The notes: a model not told the origin generated them from the sequence alone. A stretch of 64,000 nt of DNA from Halichoerus grypus (GCF_964656455.1 NC_135718.1:22890449-22954448), one strand, 5' to 3'. Positions 45,560-57,581 are shown, counted from the stretch's first letter. A program made the numbers and translations.

Positions 45560-45965
45560 GGTGAGACAGTCCAGGCACACCTGGGCAACAGTGAGAAATC
45601 TGGCCCATGTAGGCAATTAGGGGGAATGAAAGTGGGAATTACGTTTTGCCTGGAGAATAGATGACCCTGAATTTCATTTTCATTGGGTGGGAATCAGTGG
45701 AGAATCGCTGACTGTCTTCTGAATATAAAAATAATAGGAACAGAGCATGTGTCAGGATACTTACTATAGTGACAGTAAGTGGTGGATGGATTGCAAAAGG
45801 AGCTACATAGGAGCATTTGAAAGAGATAGCCACAGTGCAGGTGAGAAGCTATGAGGGTGCCAGAAAACCACATGAATAAAATAGAAAGAATCTGGGAAGT
45901 ATTATGTGGTAGGGGGTGGTGACACTAAGAGAAATCAGGGGGAAGAACTGGTTGTGAGTTATGGA
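45560..45965 (+). repeat. Ancient dispersed repeat (unnamed family), later part
   Basis: TGGGTGGGAATCAGTGGAG ... AGTGGTGGATGGATTG ... ACAGTGCAGGTGAGAAGCTATGAGGG follows the 3' phrase order of the same family. Confidence 0.35.
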
Positions 45966-46499
45966 AGAGGGGAGAGCTGCCTGCCTGAAGCTCTGTCCTA
46001 CAACCACGTGTAAGCACTGCTTGTGCTGTGGCACAGAGATCCACATCACATAGCTTCCTCGTATGAGTTGACAATTATAAGAACAAACTCCTTGAAACTA
46101 CCTGGTGACCAATTGGTCCCATACAGAGTGTATTATTTAAGAAAACAATAATTCAGAAAGATAAGACCTCAAATAACTATTGTTGCCTCTGGACGGGTGT
46201 GCTCCAGGTTTGAACTGCATGAGCAGATTCAGACGCAAAGGTTTTGGCATTCACAAACTGCATGTGGTATGTTCTGTAAGAAGTTTGAGGATGAGGAGTT
46301 TTGCTTTACCCCAGATGTTAACTCCTCAAACAAAGGAACATTTATCCCAGATTAGTCATTCCTCATTCTCTTGACAGAGAATTCTGTCTCTTTACAGGGA
46401 GAAAAGAGTTACTGTCATCTTCACACATCAGATTTAATCATAAGAAAGTACTATCACGGAGATCAAAAATAGTCAAATATCGCAATGGTTTGACCTCTA

Positions 46500-46640
46500 C
46501 ATGCCCAGTAAGAGTGATGTAGTGGAAAGAACATTGAGTAAAGTACAGAGAGAATCTGAGTTCTGGTTCTGATTCTCCCACTTATTAGATATATGATCAC
46601 TATCAGTCAGTTCATTTTCAAAGCTTGGAACAAGTAAAGG
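46500..46640 (+). repeat. MIR relic
   Basis: GATGTAGTGGAAAGAACATTGAG ... TCTGAGTTCTGGTTCTGATTC ... CACTTATTAGATATATGATC is the 5' half of a sense MIR. Confidence 0.65.
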
Positions 46641-46754
46641 ACCATAAAATTGTAGTGCCAGGAGATACCTATGAAAGAAGCTTATTTTATCAGAACAGGC
46701 AGCCATTATTAATTATAATGTCACTCATTCAGTATCAACTATAAGAGCTGTAGA

Positions 46755-46990
46755 TTGTACTGGAAAAGGATAGAAATTCTAAGGCCAGATTACTTTGGTT
46801 TGGATCCTGGTGCTCTCACTTATTATATCTGTGAATCGGGCAGTTAATCTCTTTACGTTATAGTTTCCTTACTGGCAAAATGAGGATTATAAGAGTACCT
46901 CCTTATTGGGTTGTAGTGTGAATTAAAACAGTTAACATATATAAAGTTCATAGAATAATGTCTACTACATTATAAACACTTTACTCATAG
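46755..46990 (+). repeat. MIR relic
   Basis: TTTGGATCCTGGTGCTCTCACTTATTATATCTGTG ... GTTTCCTTACTGGCAAAATGAGG ... TAAAACAGTTAACATATATAAAG is a nearly full sense MIR. Confidence 0.8.
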
Positions 46991-47054
46991 TTGCTGCTTT
47001 GAACACTATTATAAGGAAGTTCTTTGCTAGAAGATTCTTGCTGCCTTCACTTTT

Positions 47055-47105
47055 CATTCAGCTTTTTTTTTTTCTTTTTCTTTTTCTTTTTTTCCATTCA
47101 GCTTT
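47055..47105. repeat. T-rich tract between direct repeats
   Basis: CATTCAGCTTT occurs at 47055-47065 and 47095-47105, separated by about 29 bp of T with three single C. It looks like a TSD around nothing but a tail (see findings). Confidence 0.7.
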
Positions 47106-48279
47106 AATGGACTGGTGCTAAACTGTCAGTGGTCCACTTTGAAGCCATGTACAAATCCCTGGGGTTGGGGATCAATAGTGACAGCAGCTAATTGTGGTGC
47201 TCGAACATGGGGAATCTTAATTGAAAATAAATCAATAGTATCAAGGAATGGGATAAAAGCCCAATTGGAGAAGTTTACAATGGAAAATAACAAGGGCTAA
47301 ATTACCCTTTAAAACTTTCGATCAAATCATCAGCTGGTAGAGAACAGAGTGTTTTACTACAGAAAAGTAACCAAGCAACTACCGTACAGAAAGGCAGCCA
47401 TGTTTCAGGAGTTGCTGTCCGTGTTGGAAGCACTTAGCTAACATTAAGCCTAATTAGTGACAGGATATACCCTCCATCCACTCTAGCCAAGGGGAAGTGA
47501 AAAGCAGCTATTGAATTCTGAGAATACAGGATTAAGGAAGAAATCAGTTTCAAGGTCAACTGCTAGCAATGAAGTTCAGTTTTGCTTCTCAGTCCTTTGC
47601 CTTTTATTTGCTGCCTGCCCTTTTTCTCTGCCCTTAGCGCACAGAGTAACTTCCAGCTCTCCTAGCCACAAATGCTCTCCAGATTGCTGCAAAATAAATA
47701 TTGCTCATGATTTTTGGTGTAAAGTAGACAATAAGGACAACATTAAATATAGATTTTCTCTCCACAAAGAGAGTTTGCACAAAAAGCGTTGGGCATGATA
47801 TCACAAATATGAAAAACAAATTGTATTCTAAATTTTTGAAGATCAGATTTGCTTACTCAAATAACTCTTGTCATTTAGGTTTCTGCCACTGGCTGTAGCA
47901 TCGAGGTCAACAATCAATAAACTCATTAGGACTTACAAGCATCTTTGATTAATATTCCTTGTCTAATTTCCTGAGAAATGTACTATATCATCTAGCTTAA
48001 TGAAGACAAGGCTGAGTTATTTAGGTGTTTGTTAGTGAGGCTTATTTGCATATAATTAACTAGATTCTCTGTGTTTATAGCAAGCAGTAAAAACTTTGTA
48101 CCAATGGATGTACCTTCTACCGAGTTTTATATGATTAACCAAATGTTTTTGTGCCACTAGAAATTCTTTGATTGAAAGGGCTAATTTTTCCATCCATGTC
48201 AATTTAAAATCAGACATACCCATGTAAAAATTGGTTGGACTCTTTCTTGAGAGCAGTTTCCATATTTCTTCTCTTAAAA
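47106..48279. other. Unique intergenic sequence, possible regulatory element
   Basis: No repeat recognised. 47880-48110 has a less repetitive, homeobox/POU-site-like character (TTATTTGCATATAATTAAC). The plus ORF at 47511-47798 has no recognisable motif. Confidence 0.35.
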
Positions 48280-50045
48280 TTAATAAACTTTTTTAGGTTC
48301 ACAGCAAAACTGAGTGGAAAGTATAGAGTTGTCCTATACCCCCTTTTCTCATACAAGTACAACCTCCCCCATTGTCAACATCCCACATCAGAATGGTATA
48401 TTTGTTATAATCAGTGAAGCTACATTGATGATTATCACCCAAACTCCATAGTTTAAATTAGAGTTCACTCTTGATGTTATTCATTCTGTGGGTTTGGACA
48501 AATGTATAATGACATGTATCTACTCTGGTAATATGATACAGATAGTTTCACTGCCTTAAAAATCCTTTTTGCTCTGCCTATTTATCCCTCCATTCCTCAA
48601 ACCCCTGGCAACTACTGATCTTTTTACCGTCTCCATAGTTTTGCCTTTTCCAGAATGCCATTTACTTGTAATCATACAGTATGTAGCCTTTTCAGATTGG
48701 CTTCTTCCACTTAATAAATATTCATTTGAGGTCCCTCTATGTCTTTTCATCACTTGATAACTCATTTATTTTTAGCACTGAATAATATTCCATTGTCTGG
48801 ATACCACCATTTCTTTATCCATTTACCTACTGAAGGAAAACTTGGTGGCTTCCCAGTTTGGGCAGACATGAATAAAATTGCTATAAACATCCATGTTCAG
48901 GTTTTTGTGTGAACATGCTTTCAGTTCATTTGGGTTAATACCAAGAAGTAATTGTTGGGTCTTAATGTAAGACTATGTTTGGTTTGTAATAAATAGCCAA
49001 ACTGTCTTCCAAAGGGCTATACTATTTTGTATTTCTACCAGCAATAAATGAGAGTTCCTATTGCTCCACATCCTTGCCAGTATTTGAATTTGTCAGTCTT
49101 TTGGATTTTGGCCATTCTAATAGGTGTGTGGTGGTATCTCACTGTTGTTTTAATTTGCAATTCCCTGATGACATATGATGTTGAACATCTTTTCATATGC
49201 TTATTTTCCATCTGTACATCTTCTTTGGTGAGATATCTATTGCGCATGTTTTAAATTGGGTAGTTTGTTTTCTTATTATTTTTAAGAATTCTTTGTATGT
49301 TTTGGATAACAGTCCCTTATCAGATGTATCAGATGTATCTTTGCAAATATTTTCTCCCAATTTATGGCTTGTCTTCTCATTCTTTTAACATTGTCTTCTG
49401 CAGAGCAGAAATTTTTAATTTCAATCAAGAGCAGCTTATCAAGTTTTCTTTCATGATCTACCACTTTGGTGGTAGATCTAAAAAGTCATCGCCATACATG
49501 GGGTTATATAGGTTTTCTCCATGTCATCTTCTAGGAGTTTTATAATCTTGTGTTTTATATTTAGGTCTGTGATCTATTTTGAATTAGTTTTTATGGAGGG
49601 TGCAAGATCTGTGTCTAGGTTCTCTTCCTTCCTACCTCTCTCCCTCCCCTCTCCTCCATCTCTCTCTCTCTCTCTCTTTCCCTTTCCTTTCCTTTTCTTT
49701 TTGCATACAGATGTCTAGTTGTTCCAGCACCATTTGGTGCAATGATTACCTTTGCTCTACTGTATATATACTGTTTGACTATATTTATGTAGGTCTATTT
49801 CTGTGATCTGTTTGTAAGATCTGTTGACTATATTTATATAGGTCTATTTCTGTGATCTCTATGCTGTTGATCTATTTGCCTCTTCTTTCACTAATACCAC
49901 ACCCTCTTAATTTCTGGAGTTTTATACTAAGTCTTGAAGTTGGGTAGTGTCAGTCCTTTGACTTTGTTCTCCTTCTATACTGAGTTATTTATTCTGGATC
50001 TTTTGCCTCTCCATGTAACTTTAGAATCTTGTTGTTGTTGTTAGG
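48280..50045 (-). mobile_element. Old LINE-1 3' fragment (~1.8 kb)
   Basis: Antisense L1: TTTTTTAGGTTCACAGCAAAACTGAG at the 3' side, CACTTAATAAATATTCATTTGAGG, CACTGAATAATATTCCATTGTC, CCAAACTGTCTTCCAAAGGGCTATAC, GGCCATTCTAATAGGTGTGTGGTGGTATCTCACTG (ORF2 C-terminus), CTTATCAGATGTATC and TGTTCCAGCACCATTTGG. Frames are broken; remnants of ORF2 are readable at 49035-49247 and 49282-49464 on the minus strand. Confidence 0.92.
49620..49705. repeat. Pyrimidine-rich low-complexity tract
   Basis: CTTCC/TCTC runs inside the L1 fragment. Confidence 0.85.
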
Positions 50046-51430
50046 ATGGAGTGGTGACTTCTTATATGTTGGGCTGGAAATCTTCCTCTCCTCCTAATAT
50101 CATTTGATTTATGAAGTTAGAGGAATGGACAACCAAAAGAACACAAATTAGGAAATTATAAATTCCAGTAAGTAAAGAAAATAGCATGTCTCAGGCCTTA
50201 TTAGGTTACAAACCAGGAAAAATTGATCAGGTTTTGTCTTTTGATTATTTTCAATCACTGTTTATGTGAGGACAGTTATTTAAAGATTTAATATACTTTG
50301 TATGGTTGCTCCAAAGAAATGATGTGTCTAGATTAGAATATTAACTTCAAGAAGGCAAAAACTTTGTATGTTTGTGCCTGGCATCTACTTAAGGGTTGAA
50401 TGATGAAAGGAAAGACAGAATAAAGGAGTAGAAATGCCCTGTAAACTGTAGGATGTTAATAAATGTAAGGTGGGTCTTTTCAAATGCTTTCATCAAATAT
50501 TGCAGAGGAACACAAATGCTAGCAGTATTGAGTCTATAGCCAAGAATTGTACCCCTCCCTAGTACATAAAATGTTTTTAATCTCAAGTGTTATCTTAAGA
50601 ATAAGTTTAAATACTACATAACCAACCTAACTTTGTTCTACTATGAAATACAATTTTACAATTCCTGAGTAGAATGGATGCTGCCCAAAGGTAAATTCTA
50701 TTTGTTCTGTGGCCTCAAGGAATCTCTAGCCAGCTGGCAGGTACCATGGAGATCTGTGGTTTCTCATTTAAAAAGCACATAGTAAGGTATCATTGTTAAA
50801 ATTCATATCACAGAACTATGGGATCAAATTGCAAAAAAAAAAAAAACGGTATTCACTAAAAACAAAAGGAATATTTATCACACTGCCAAGGAAAGATGCT
50901 ACACGGCTATTTTATCAAATAACATTATATGTAATCTAAAGAATTGGCAAAAGTTGACAAAAATTGACAAAAGCCTTCTTTAAAGTCTGCCTAAGGTGAG
51001 CAGTATTTCTTAACATTTTTTAGTCCTTAGATTCTTTAGAGAAATGTGATGAAAGCTAAGAACGCTCTCAGGAAGAAAAACGGATATAAGCAGATACACT
51101 CAATTTTTTTCACTTAGTTTTCATGAATCCTCTGTTGGTCTGCACTCCAGGCTGAGGACTCCTACTATGTAAACTGTAAGATGGATTACTAGTAATGATA
51201 GCTGACATTAGACATTCTAAAATGAAAGTGTGATGTATGGCCCTCCTGTCTCCTCTTCCTCTTTGTTTTGAGAGGGGATATGCCTGTTGGTGTCTAAATA
51301 GGGTGGGTTATTTTTCTTAATACAAGCGGGTACAAAAGGTTATACAGTGAAAATTTTCTCTCTCTCAGAGGTTACAGCTTGTCAGTTTCTTTTGTAGCTG
51401 CCAAGAGATAACACTATGCATACATAGATA
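50046..51430. other. Unique AT-rich intergenic sequence
   Basis: An A13 run at 50833-50846; no gene or repeat recognised. Confidence 0.4.
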
Positions 51431-51433
51431 AGT

Positions 51434-51435
<2 letters not shown>

Positions 51436-51517
<82 letters not shown>

Positions 51518-51518
51518 C
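51436..51518. repeat. (TA)n(CA)n(TA)n compound microsatellite
   Basis: About 20 TA units, 16 CA units, then a short TA run. Confidence 0.97.
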
Positions 51519-51519
51519 A

Positions 51520-51790
51520 CACAGGTATATGCTAAAAATACAAAAGTACTTCCACATTTTGCAGACCATTCTATGCCTTCCTTTTTTCTCCCAGTAACAG
51601 GATATTGCACATGTACTCTATGATTGTTAATACTGCAGAGTATTCTGTTTATGTACCATTGTTTATTTATCCTCTCTCCTCCTGATATGCATTTAGGTTG
51701 CTTGTGATCCCCTACTAAAACCAATAAAGCAATAAACAACCTCATACATATGTCTTTGCGCACATGGGAGTTACTCTATTTTAAACATAA
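51520..51790 (-). mobile_element. Possible old LINE-1 fragment
   Basis: GCAGAGTATTCTGTTTATGTACCATTG and CATTTAGGTTGCTTGTGATC resemble the antisense L1 ORF2 C-terminal region (GAGTAATATTCCATTGTG..., TTTGGGTTGCTTCC). Strongly diverged. Confidence 0.45.
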
Positions 51791-52640
51791 TGAAAGAGCT
51801 GGGGCGGCTGTAGAATGACTGGCATCTGTTCACAGGCTCACCACGTTCAGCGTGGCACGTTTAGTCATAAGAATGCTGTGGGGAAATTAATTCATTATAC
51901 TCATGCCACCTCAGGGTACCAATCATCCTTTCTATTCTTGCTTCTATGTCTCTCATTGTAGCTTGATTCTGTAAGGGAACAGAAATGAGGCTGAACCTTA
52001 ATTATGTTTCAGCATCCAGTTTGCCTGAATTATAGAAGGCCGGGAATGTTTTCAAGGCCCTGTTCTACTCTGACTGCACGTCCTTCCCATAGCAGCGGTC
52101 CAGCATGTTCGTGTACACTGACTATTGTTTGCAGTAGCATGTGGCGCTGGCTCGCGCTGAGAGTCTCTGTGGGTGTAGTGGGACTGGAGTGGGGTCTCTC
52201 TGGATTTCTGGTACATGGATTTTCTTATTGTGAAAAGAAAATTAAAAAATTAAAAGAACAAAAAGGCTTAACTGTCAGGCTTTTCTACTTGATTGGGTTA
52301 AGGTGCTGGAGCCATACATCCAGGCCAGTGGATTGCTACATGATAAGAGATTTTTCCTGTTCTGGAAGGAGCAAGCTTTCAAGACACTTTCAAACTTAAG
52401 CCACAAGTTATTTCAGTATCCATTCCCCTTTGTTACTCATGTAGGCTTTCCTGACAACTTTGCACATGGTAAGTAAAAGCTAATTTTCATTTCAGTTGAA
52501 ATCAATTTCTTTTCTCTAGATATGGTTCTTATTTTAAATCTTATCCAATGTCCACCTTCCTTACCTTGCATGTTGGCACTGGTTTACTTCTTACTGACCC
52601 GCTGCTCAGTAAGCCTCCATTGGTGCTTCTAGACAGCAGA
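51791..52640. other. Unique intergenic sequence
   Basis: Contains a slightly GC-richer patch at 52040-52200. The plus ORF at 52004-52399 (131 codons) has no recognisable domain. Confidence 0.35.
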
Positions 52641-52655
52641 CTGTCCTGGAAACTT

Positions 52656-52852
52656 TTTTTTCTTTTAAAGATTTTATTTATTTATTAGAGAGAGAGAGAC
52701 AGCGAGAGAGGGAACACAAGCAGGGGGAGTGGGAGAGGGAGAAGCAGGCCTCCCGCCGAGCAGGGATCCCAATGTGGGACTCGATCCCAGGACCCTGGGG
52801 ATCATGACCTGAGCTGAAGGCAGACGCTTAACCACTGAGCCACCCAGGCGCC
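52656..52852 (-). mobile_element. Can-SINE
   Basis: Antisense copy. Perfect 15-bp TSD CTGTCCTGGAAACTT at 52641-52655 and 52853-52867. Confidence 0.97.
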
Positions 52853-53254
52853 CTGTCCTGGAAACTTCTGATCCACTCCAATCCTAGATGTGCCTCCAAG
52901 TCCAACTGGCCTCTCTTCTTTGGTGACCTTTATTCTTGTACTGACTTTCACACTGTTATGTGAATTCACAACTAATGGGGGTGGTATCAGGACAGAAGTC
53001 AGAACTACAAGATAAGAAGTAGGATGCAGACAGGATGATACAAGTTAGGGGTCAGGTAAGGCAGTCGGAATAGAGTCAGGGAAAGCAGTGGCTCGGATTC
53101 AGTTAGATGACTTACCAAGAAAACCCAAAAATCAAACTCAGGCAAGGTGAGAGAGCTAAAAGCCAAGCAAATTGACTTAGACCAAGAGAGCTTTAGATGT
53201 TGAAGAGGAGGAGAAAATGGATGAGGATAAATAGGACCAATGGCAATAGAAGAC

Positions 53255-53420
53255 CTTATAACACATTCAATAAATATTTGTGACATACTTATGATGTGTT
53301 GGAAATTCCACTAGGCATTAAAGATACAATGATAGAGAGAAAAAAAAAACTCACAAAAATCTGTTGTCATGAAGCTTATCTGAAAACAAGGTATCTATAT
53401 AATTAAAGGAAAAGTAGGGT
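53255..53420 (+). repeat. Ancient dispersed repeat (unnamed family)
   Basis: CCACTAGGCATTAAAGATACAATGATAG and TTGTCATGAAGCTTATCTG fit the 20135-type family. Confidence 0.35.
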
Positions 53421-53534
53421 CAAATGTCCTCGCATGAATAACATGAGGCAGGTATATAGAAATAACTCATAATATTTGCATTGTATGAGACAATATTTTT
53501 TCAACTATCTTTGGTAGAAAATAATTCTATATCC

Positions 53535-54170
53535 TTTTTTTTTTGTAAAGTTCTGTATTCAAATACATTTTATTATTGGTAGCAAAATTTAAACAGATTT
53601 TTTTAAAACTCTGGAATTCTCAGTACCTTTAATAGGCTAGAGTATCACGTGAATTTACAAAAGAACTATATATTTTGAGTGTTCTCCATATTTACAAGTC
53701 CAGGTATTCCTTTTCTAATTGAGTATCTTCTGGAATTATTATTTCATAAAGCTGTTTTTCACAAACGTTGATGCTGGAAATGGATGAGTAAGATAAAAAC
53801 TATAACTCTTTTCACCTTATGCCTATTATGATTCCATTGGCTCCCCCTGATCTTCCACTGCCAGTACTTATTGTGATGACATCAACTTTGTGTGGGGACA
53901 ACTTCAGCTGCTTAACTTCCTTCCCTTCATCAGTCTAGAGAGCCACTGCGCCACATGAAGAGAGTCTGAATTCTTTTCAGCAGCATATGGAGAAGTCAGT
54001 GTTAGAAGCTAGTAGAAAAAATGGCAGGTGCCTCCCTCCTAGCAGGAGTGGCTGATGACTTTATACATGAAGGAAGAGTTGCCATCTGTACAAAAAATCA
54101 GCTGTCATCCCAAATGGGAAAATGTGTGAAGTGGCTCTCTCAGATTGCCATTCTGTTTTGACAGGTGGAG
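53535..54170 (-). pseudogene. Possible processed retrocopy of an unidentified gene
   Basis: Read on the minus strand, the segment ends with an AATAAA (53574-53569), about 24 nt of sequence and an A10 tail (53544-53535), the layout of a reverse-transcribed mRNA. A 40-codon frame (53934-53815) reads GKEVKQLKLSPHKVDVITIS and ends IIIGIR-stop, with a TAG just before it. I do not recognise the parent gene. The imperfect match AAAATAATTCT at the tail side and AGAATAATTCT near 54551 could be a TSD, which would make the insert about 1 kb, but this is weak. Confidence 0.3.
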
Positions 54171-55289
54171 TAGTGGCACTTTTTTTTCTCTAAATCTGCA
54201 TTATAAGACATTCTTTCTAATGCAAGTCAATCCCATCTCATTGCTTCTAAGTAATATCCGTTTCATCCATAACTAATATGTATCCCCAACTTAGAGTCTT
54301 TAATTTTGAGGGAATCTCATAATTGCCCATGGTTATCCACTGCATATTTGTTTTCTTTAGAATGCTTTGGTATATGGGTAAAAATGTGTATACTTAAATG
54401 AAAAATCAATTATTTGAGTTGCATTTGTTAGTTTATTGAGAAAAAGAAAAAGAACAACATATTCAGAGAGTTGTACTTTTTTCTACTTTTATAAAAAAGT
54501 TGTTTTATAGGTGCTAGTGAAGTGTACTTTTTCATTGTTTTCATAATTCCAAGAATAATTCTTCTACCTAATGACCCTGATATATAATAGAATCTAGAGT
54601 TCTTCGTCTAGATAATCAGAACAACAGAGAAGCCCATCAATAAAATACCCAAAACCCTGAAAAATAACTTTATGAATTGTGTCTGATATGAAGGGGAAAG
54701 AGGGGGTGACCCTATTGCTAGTTTGATTGAAGCATAAATGCTTTTGGAAAAAATGAAGAGTAAAAATGCCTTTCTTTAGAATACAAGATGACAGGTTCAA
54801 TAGCTACATTAAATTGGTACATTTCTCAATCTAGTAAGTTTTGATGGAACATGGTTAACCTCATTGTTCAATAGATTGAGAGTAAAATAAGGTGTTGATT
54901 AGCCTTGGTATCTGTGCAATTCATCTGGGTATTTTGACAATTTGTATCCAGTCTGGCACTAATTAATGTACAATTCACAGGGAATGGAAGTTCGATAGCT
55001 AAATGTCCTAATTGTCACAAAAATTTTCTACTTACGATGACAAGAAGCAGAAACATGACCAAATCATTTGTCTGTGATGATAAGCATCATGGCGAATTAA
55101 AGGGTAAAGATCAGAATGGGTGTAAAGGGAGTTAACTGGAATAGACAGCATTCTTCCTCAAGACCCTTTCCATCTTCTTAGAGATGGTTGGGAAAAAGGC
55201 AAAGGGAGACTGCACTGGCATAAGCAACTGAAGATAACTGACATATGTTTTGGAATGCAGCACAGCAAGATAGAAAACTTCTCACCCTC
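54171..55289. other. Unique AT-rich intergenic sequence
   Basis: No gene or clear repeat recognised. Confidence 0.4.
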
Positions 55290-55495
55290 AACCTCAGATG
55301 GGCTCGAGGGGTTCAAATCTCAGATCCAGCAGTATGTATTAGAATAGTTCTGTGACCGTAGGCACATCTCAGAATCATCTACAAACATACATTTGTTGGT
55401 AGGATACAATGAGATATTATATAAAACACATCAGGCACAGTGATGTAGTGAATTACCAAATAGTAAATGCTTAATAAATATTGTTTTCCTCTCTA
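55290..55495 (+). repeat. MIR relic
   Basis: GGTTCAAATCTCAGATCCAGCAG ... TAGTTCTGTGACCGTAGGCAC ... CAGGCACAGTGATGTAG ... TAAATGCTTAATAAATATTG, a nearly complete sense MIR. Confidence 0.75.
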
Positions 55496-56089
55496 TCCCT
55501 CACAGCACATTTGTATTTAACACACATGCCTGTTCTATACCTCTAATTTTCTTCTTGGTTGTTAGAATCTCACTTTCGTATGACCTAGATTCAACTGTGA
55601 TTTCATGTGCTATAAATTATTGTATATATATATGCAGTTATATATACATATATATGTATATGCATATACATGAATCTTTTGCTTTATACATGCAATAGCA
55701 CTCTATCAGAGTAGAGCTTTATAGAAATTAAAGGACAACAAGCATAATGTTTAATGATTGAAAAAGGTAGATAAGAAAACAGATGTTTTAGAAACACTTA
55801 AAACCAACTGAGTCGTGATCTCATGCCCCTCTCTCTCTTTTTTAATCACAGTGACTCCTTTCTGCTATTGGCCTTTTAGCTATAATGAGCACCATTATAT
55901 TGCTTCTCTGTCTGCTAGTTCTACTCCCTCCCCCCACAGACATGTGTTTAAGCCTGACCTCGCCCTGAGAGCACAGGAGATGGTAAAGTACCACTATTCC
56001 AGGTTTCAAAATGTCATCAGTAGTGCATAAATGTCTACAGCTCTAAAAAGTAATTTAAAACACCTTTACATTTATTTATCATCATGTCT
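55496..56089. other. Unique intergenic sequence with TA-rich patch
   Basis: TA-rich at 55620-55668; otherwise nothing recognised. Confidence 0.4.
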
Positions 56090-56260
56090 TTCATGGGAAC
56101 CTCTTTTCTTACAAATGTGGTTGCCCTTATTTCCTTCAACATAGGACACAGAAACCTAGAGAGAGTAAGTAACTTTGTTCGCCAAGCAGCAAGGAGCAGG
56201 TAGAAGCCAAGTCCCCTCATTCACAGGTGTTGCTTTCACCACTCCATCTTTTCTTGTAAA
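56090..56260 (-). repeat. MIR relic
   Basis: ACACAGAAACCTAGAGAGAGTAAGTAACTTTGTTCGCCAAGCAGCAAGGAGCAGGTAG follows the antisense MIR core. Confidence 0.6.
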
Positions 56261-56994
56261 ATCCAAAGTCCAGTTGAGAATTCTAATGGAATTCTAGCTG
56301 GAAGACACTGGAGTGGGAGAGCATGCTGAAATTCCTACATGTGTGTTTCTTGGTATCTATTGACTTTAAATACCTACAATTAAGTTGGTTGACAGATCAA
56401 TTAAAATATAATTAGACTTTCTGCCTGGCAAAATCCCGCATTTGAGACTAATTTATTGAGAGCAACCAATCAGTAATCCTTCCTTTCAGGCCCATCAGGT
56501 AGACTACTTTAAGGTGAAGTCCAGTTTTTGTCATAACCTACACGGAGATTCTTATAGTTGACAGGATGGGCACTTGACTTTGATATGATATGGCATTGCA
56601 GACTTTTATTTACTCATTATATTTTAGGAATAAAAAGAGAAAGATGATCTAATTATAATCTTTCATTTCACAGAGAGAACTTGGTACAGAAAGTGAATTG
56701 AGTTCCCCTAAAAAAGCCAAAAGCTAGTGGTTGTTTTCTGACTAGAATCTAGTTTGACTCTTTTGACCCTTGATTCAATATCCTTCTGTCTTTTCACTCT
56801 ATCTCAGTGTCAGTGTAACCTACTATTCTTTTTTAAACCTATGTAATATTATATAGCTCCTCACAACTTACAAGTTTTAATGTGATAATCTCATGAGGTA
56901 CTAAATTCCATGAAGTGTGACTACATTTCCGACCACCTGTAGTCATTATAAAATTGTTGATGTCTGAACTAGGCTGTAAGGGCAGTCATATGCT
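56261..56994. other. Unique AT-rich intergenic sequence
   Basis: I see nothing in it. Confidence 0.4.
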
Positions 56995-57181
56995 TTTATT
57001 ATAATTTTCAGCTTTATTGAGTTATACTTAAAATATAGAATTTGCACATAGTCAATATACACATTTTGATGAGGTTGTCCATACTTAATTTTGAGGACAT
57101 GTATGCATATACCTCTGACGCCATCACCACAATCAAGGAAATAAACATATTTATCATCTCCAAAAGATTGCTGTGTCCATT

Positions 57182-57218
<37 letters not shown>

Positions 57219-57245
57219 AGAATACTTAGCATGAGATCTACCTTC
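56995..57245 (-). mobile_element. LINE-1 3'UTR fragment
   Basis: Antisense L1 3'UTR: TTCAGCTTTATTGAGTTATACTT, ACACATTTTGATGAGG, CCATCACCACAATCAAGGAAATAAACATA. A (TG)n array lies at 57184-57216. Confidence 0.75.
57184..57216. repeat. (TG)n microsatellite
   Basis: About 16 TG units. Confidence 0.95.
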
Positions 57246-57261
57246 TTAACTTTTTAAATGT

Positions 57262-57575
57262 CTAACTAACATCTCCTTTAGAAAGATGCACCAGAAAGTG
57301 TGGAGTCTCTAGTTAACAATACTGTATGATATACTTAAAAATTGCTAAGGTGGTAGATCATATGTTAAGTGTTCAAATAAATAAATAAATAAATAAATGA
57401 TAAATAAATAAGGCAGGAGGAAACTTTTTGTGGTGATGGATATATTTATGGCATAGTTTAAGGTTATGATTTCATGGATGTATACTTACCTTCATGCTCA
57501 TCAGTTTTACATATTAAATATGCTTTTTTGGGGCAGTCATACCTCAATAAAGTGTTTTTTAAGAACAATATATGA
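57262..57575 (+). mobile_element. LINE-1 3'UTR fragment, opposite orientation
   Basis: Sense L1 3'UTR phrases: AGTTAACAATACTGTATGATATACTTAAAAATTGCTAAG, TTTTTGTGGTGATGGATATATTTATGG, ATTAAATATGC and CATACCTCAATAAAGTG. An (AAAT)n run at 57378-57411 interrupts it. Confidence 0.75.
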
Positions 57576-57581
57576 GATTTA

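Noticed and set aside
47511..47798. Plus-strand 95-codon ORF with nearby acceptor-like TTTTTCTCTGCCCTTAG
   Set aside because: The acceptor-like site lies inside the ORF, no donor or homology is seen, and the frame has no coding character.
51436..51518. TA/CA array as a regulatory Z-DNA or origin element
   Set aside because: A plain compound microsatellite; nothing in its context supports a specific role.
52004..52399. Plus-strand 131-codon ORF
   Set aside because: No domain, no splice or promoter context, and expected by chance at this length in 64 kb.
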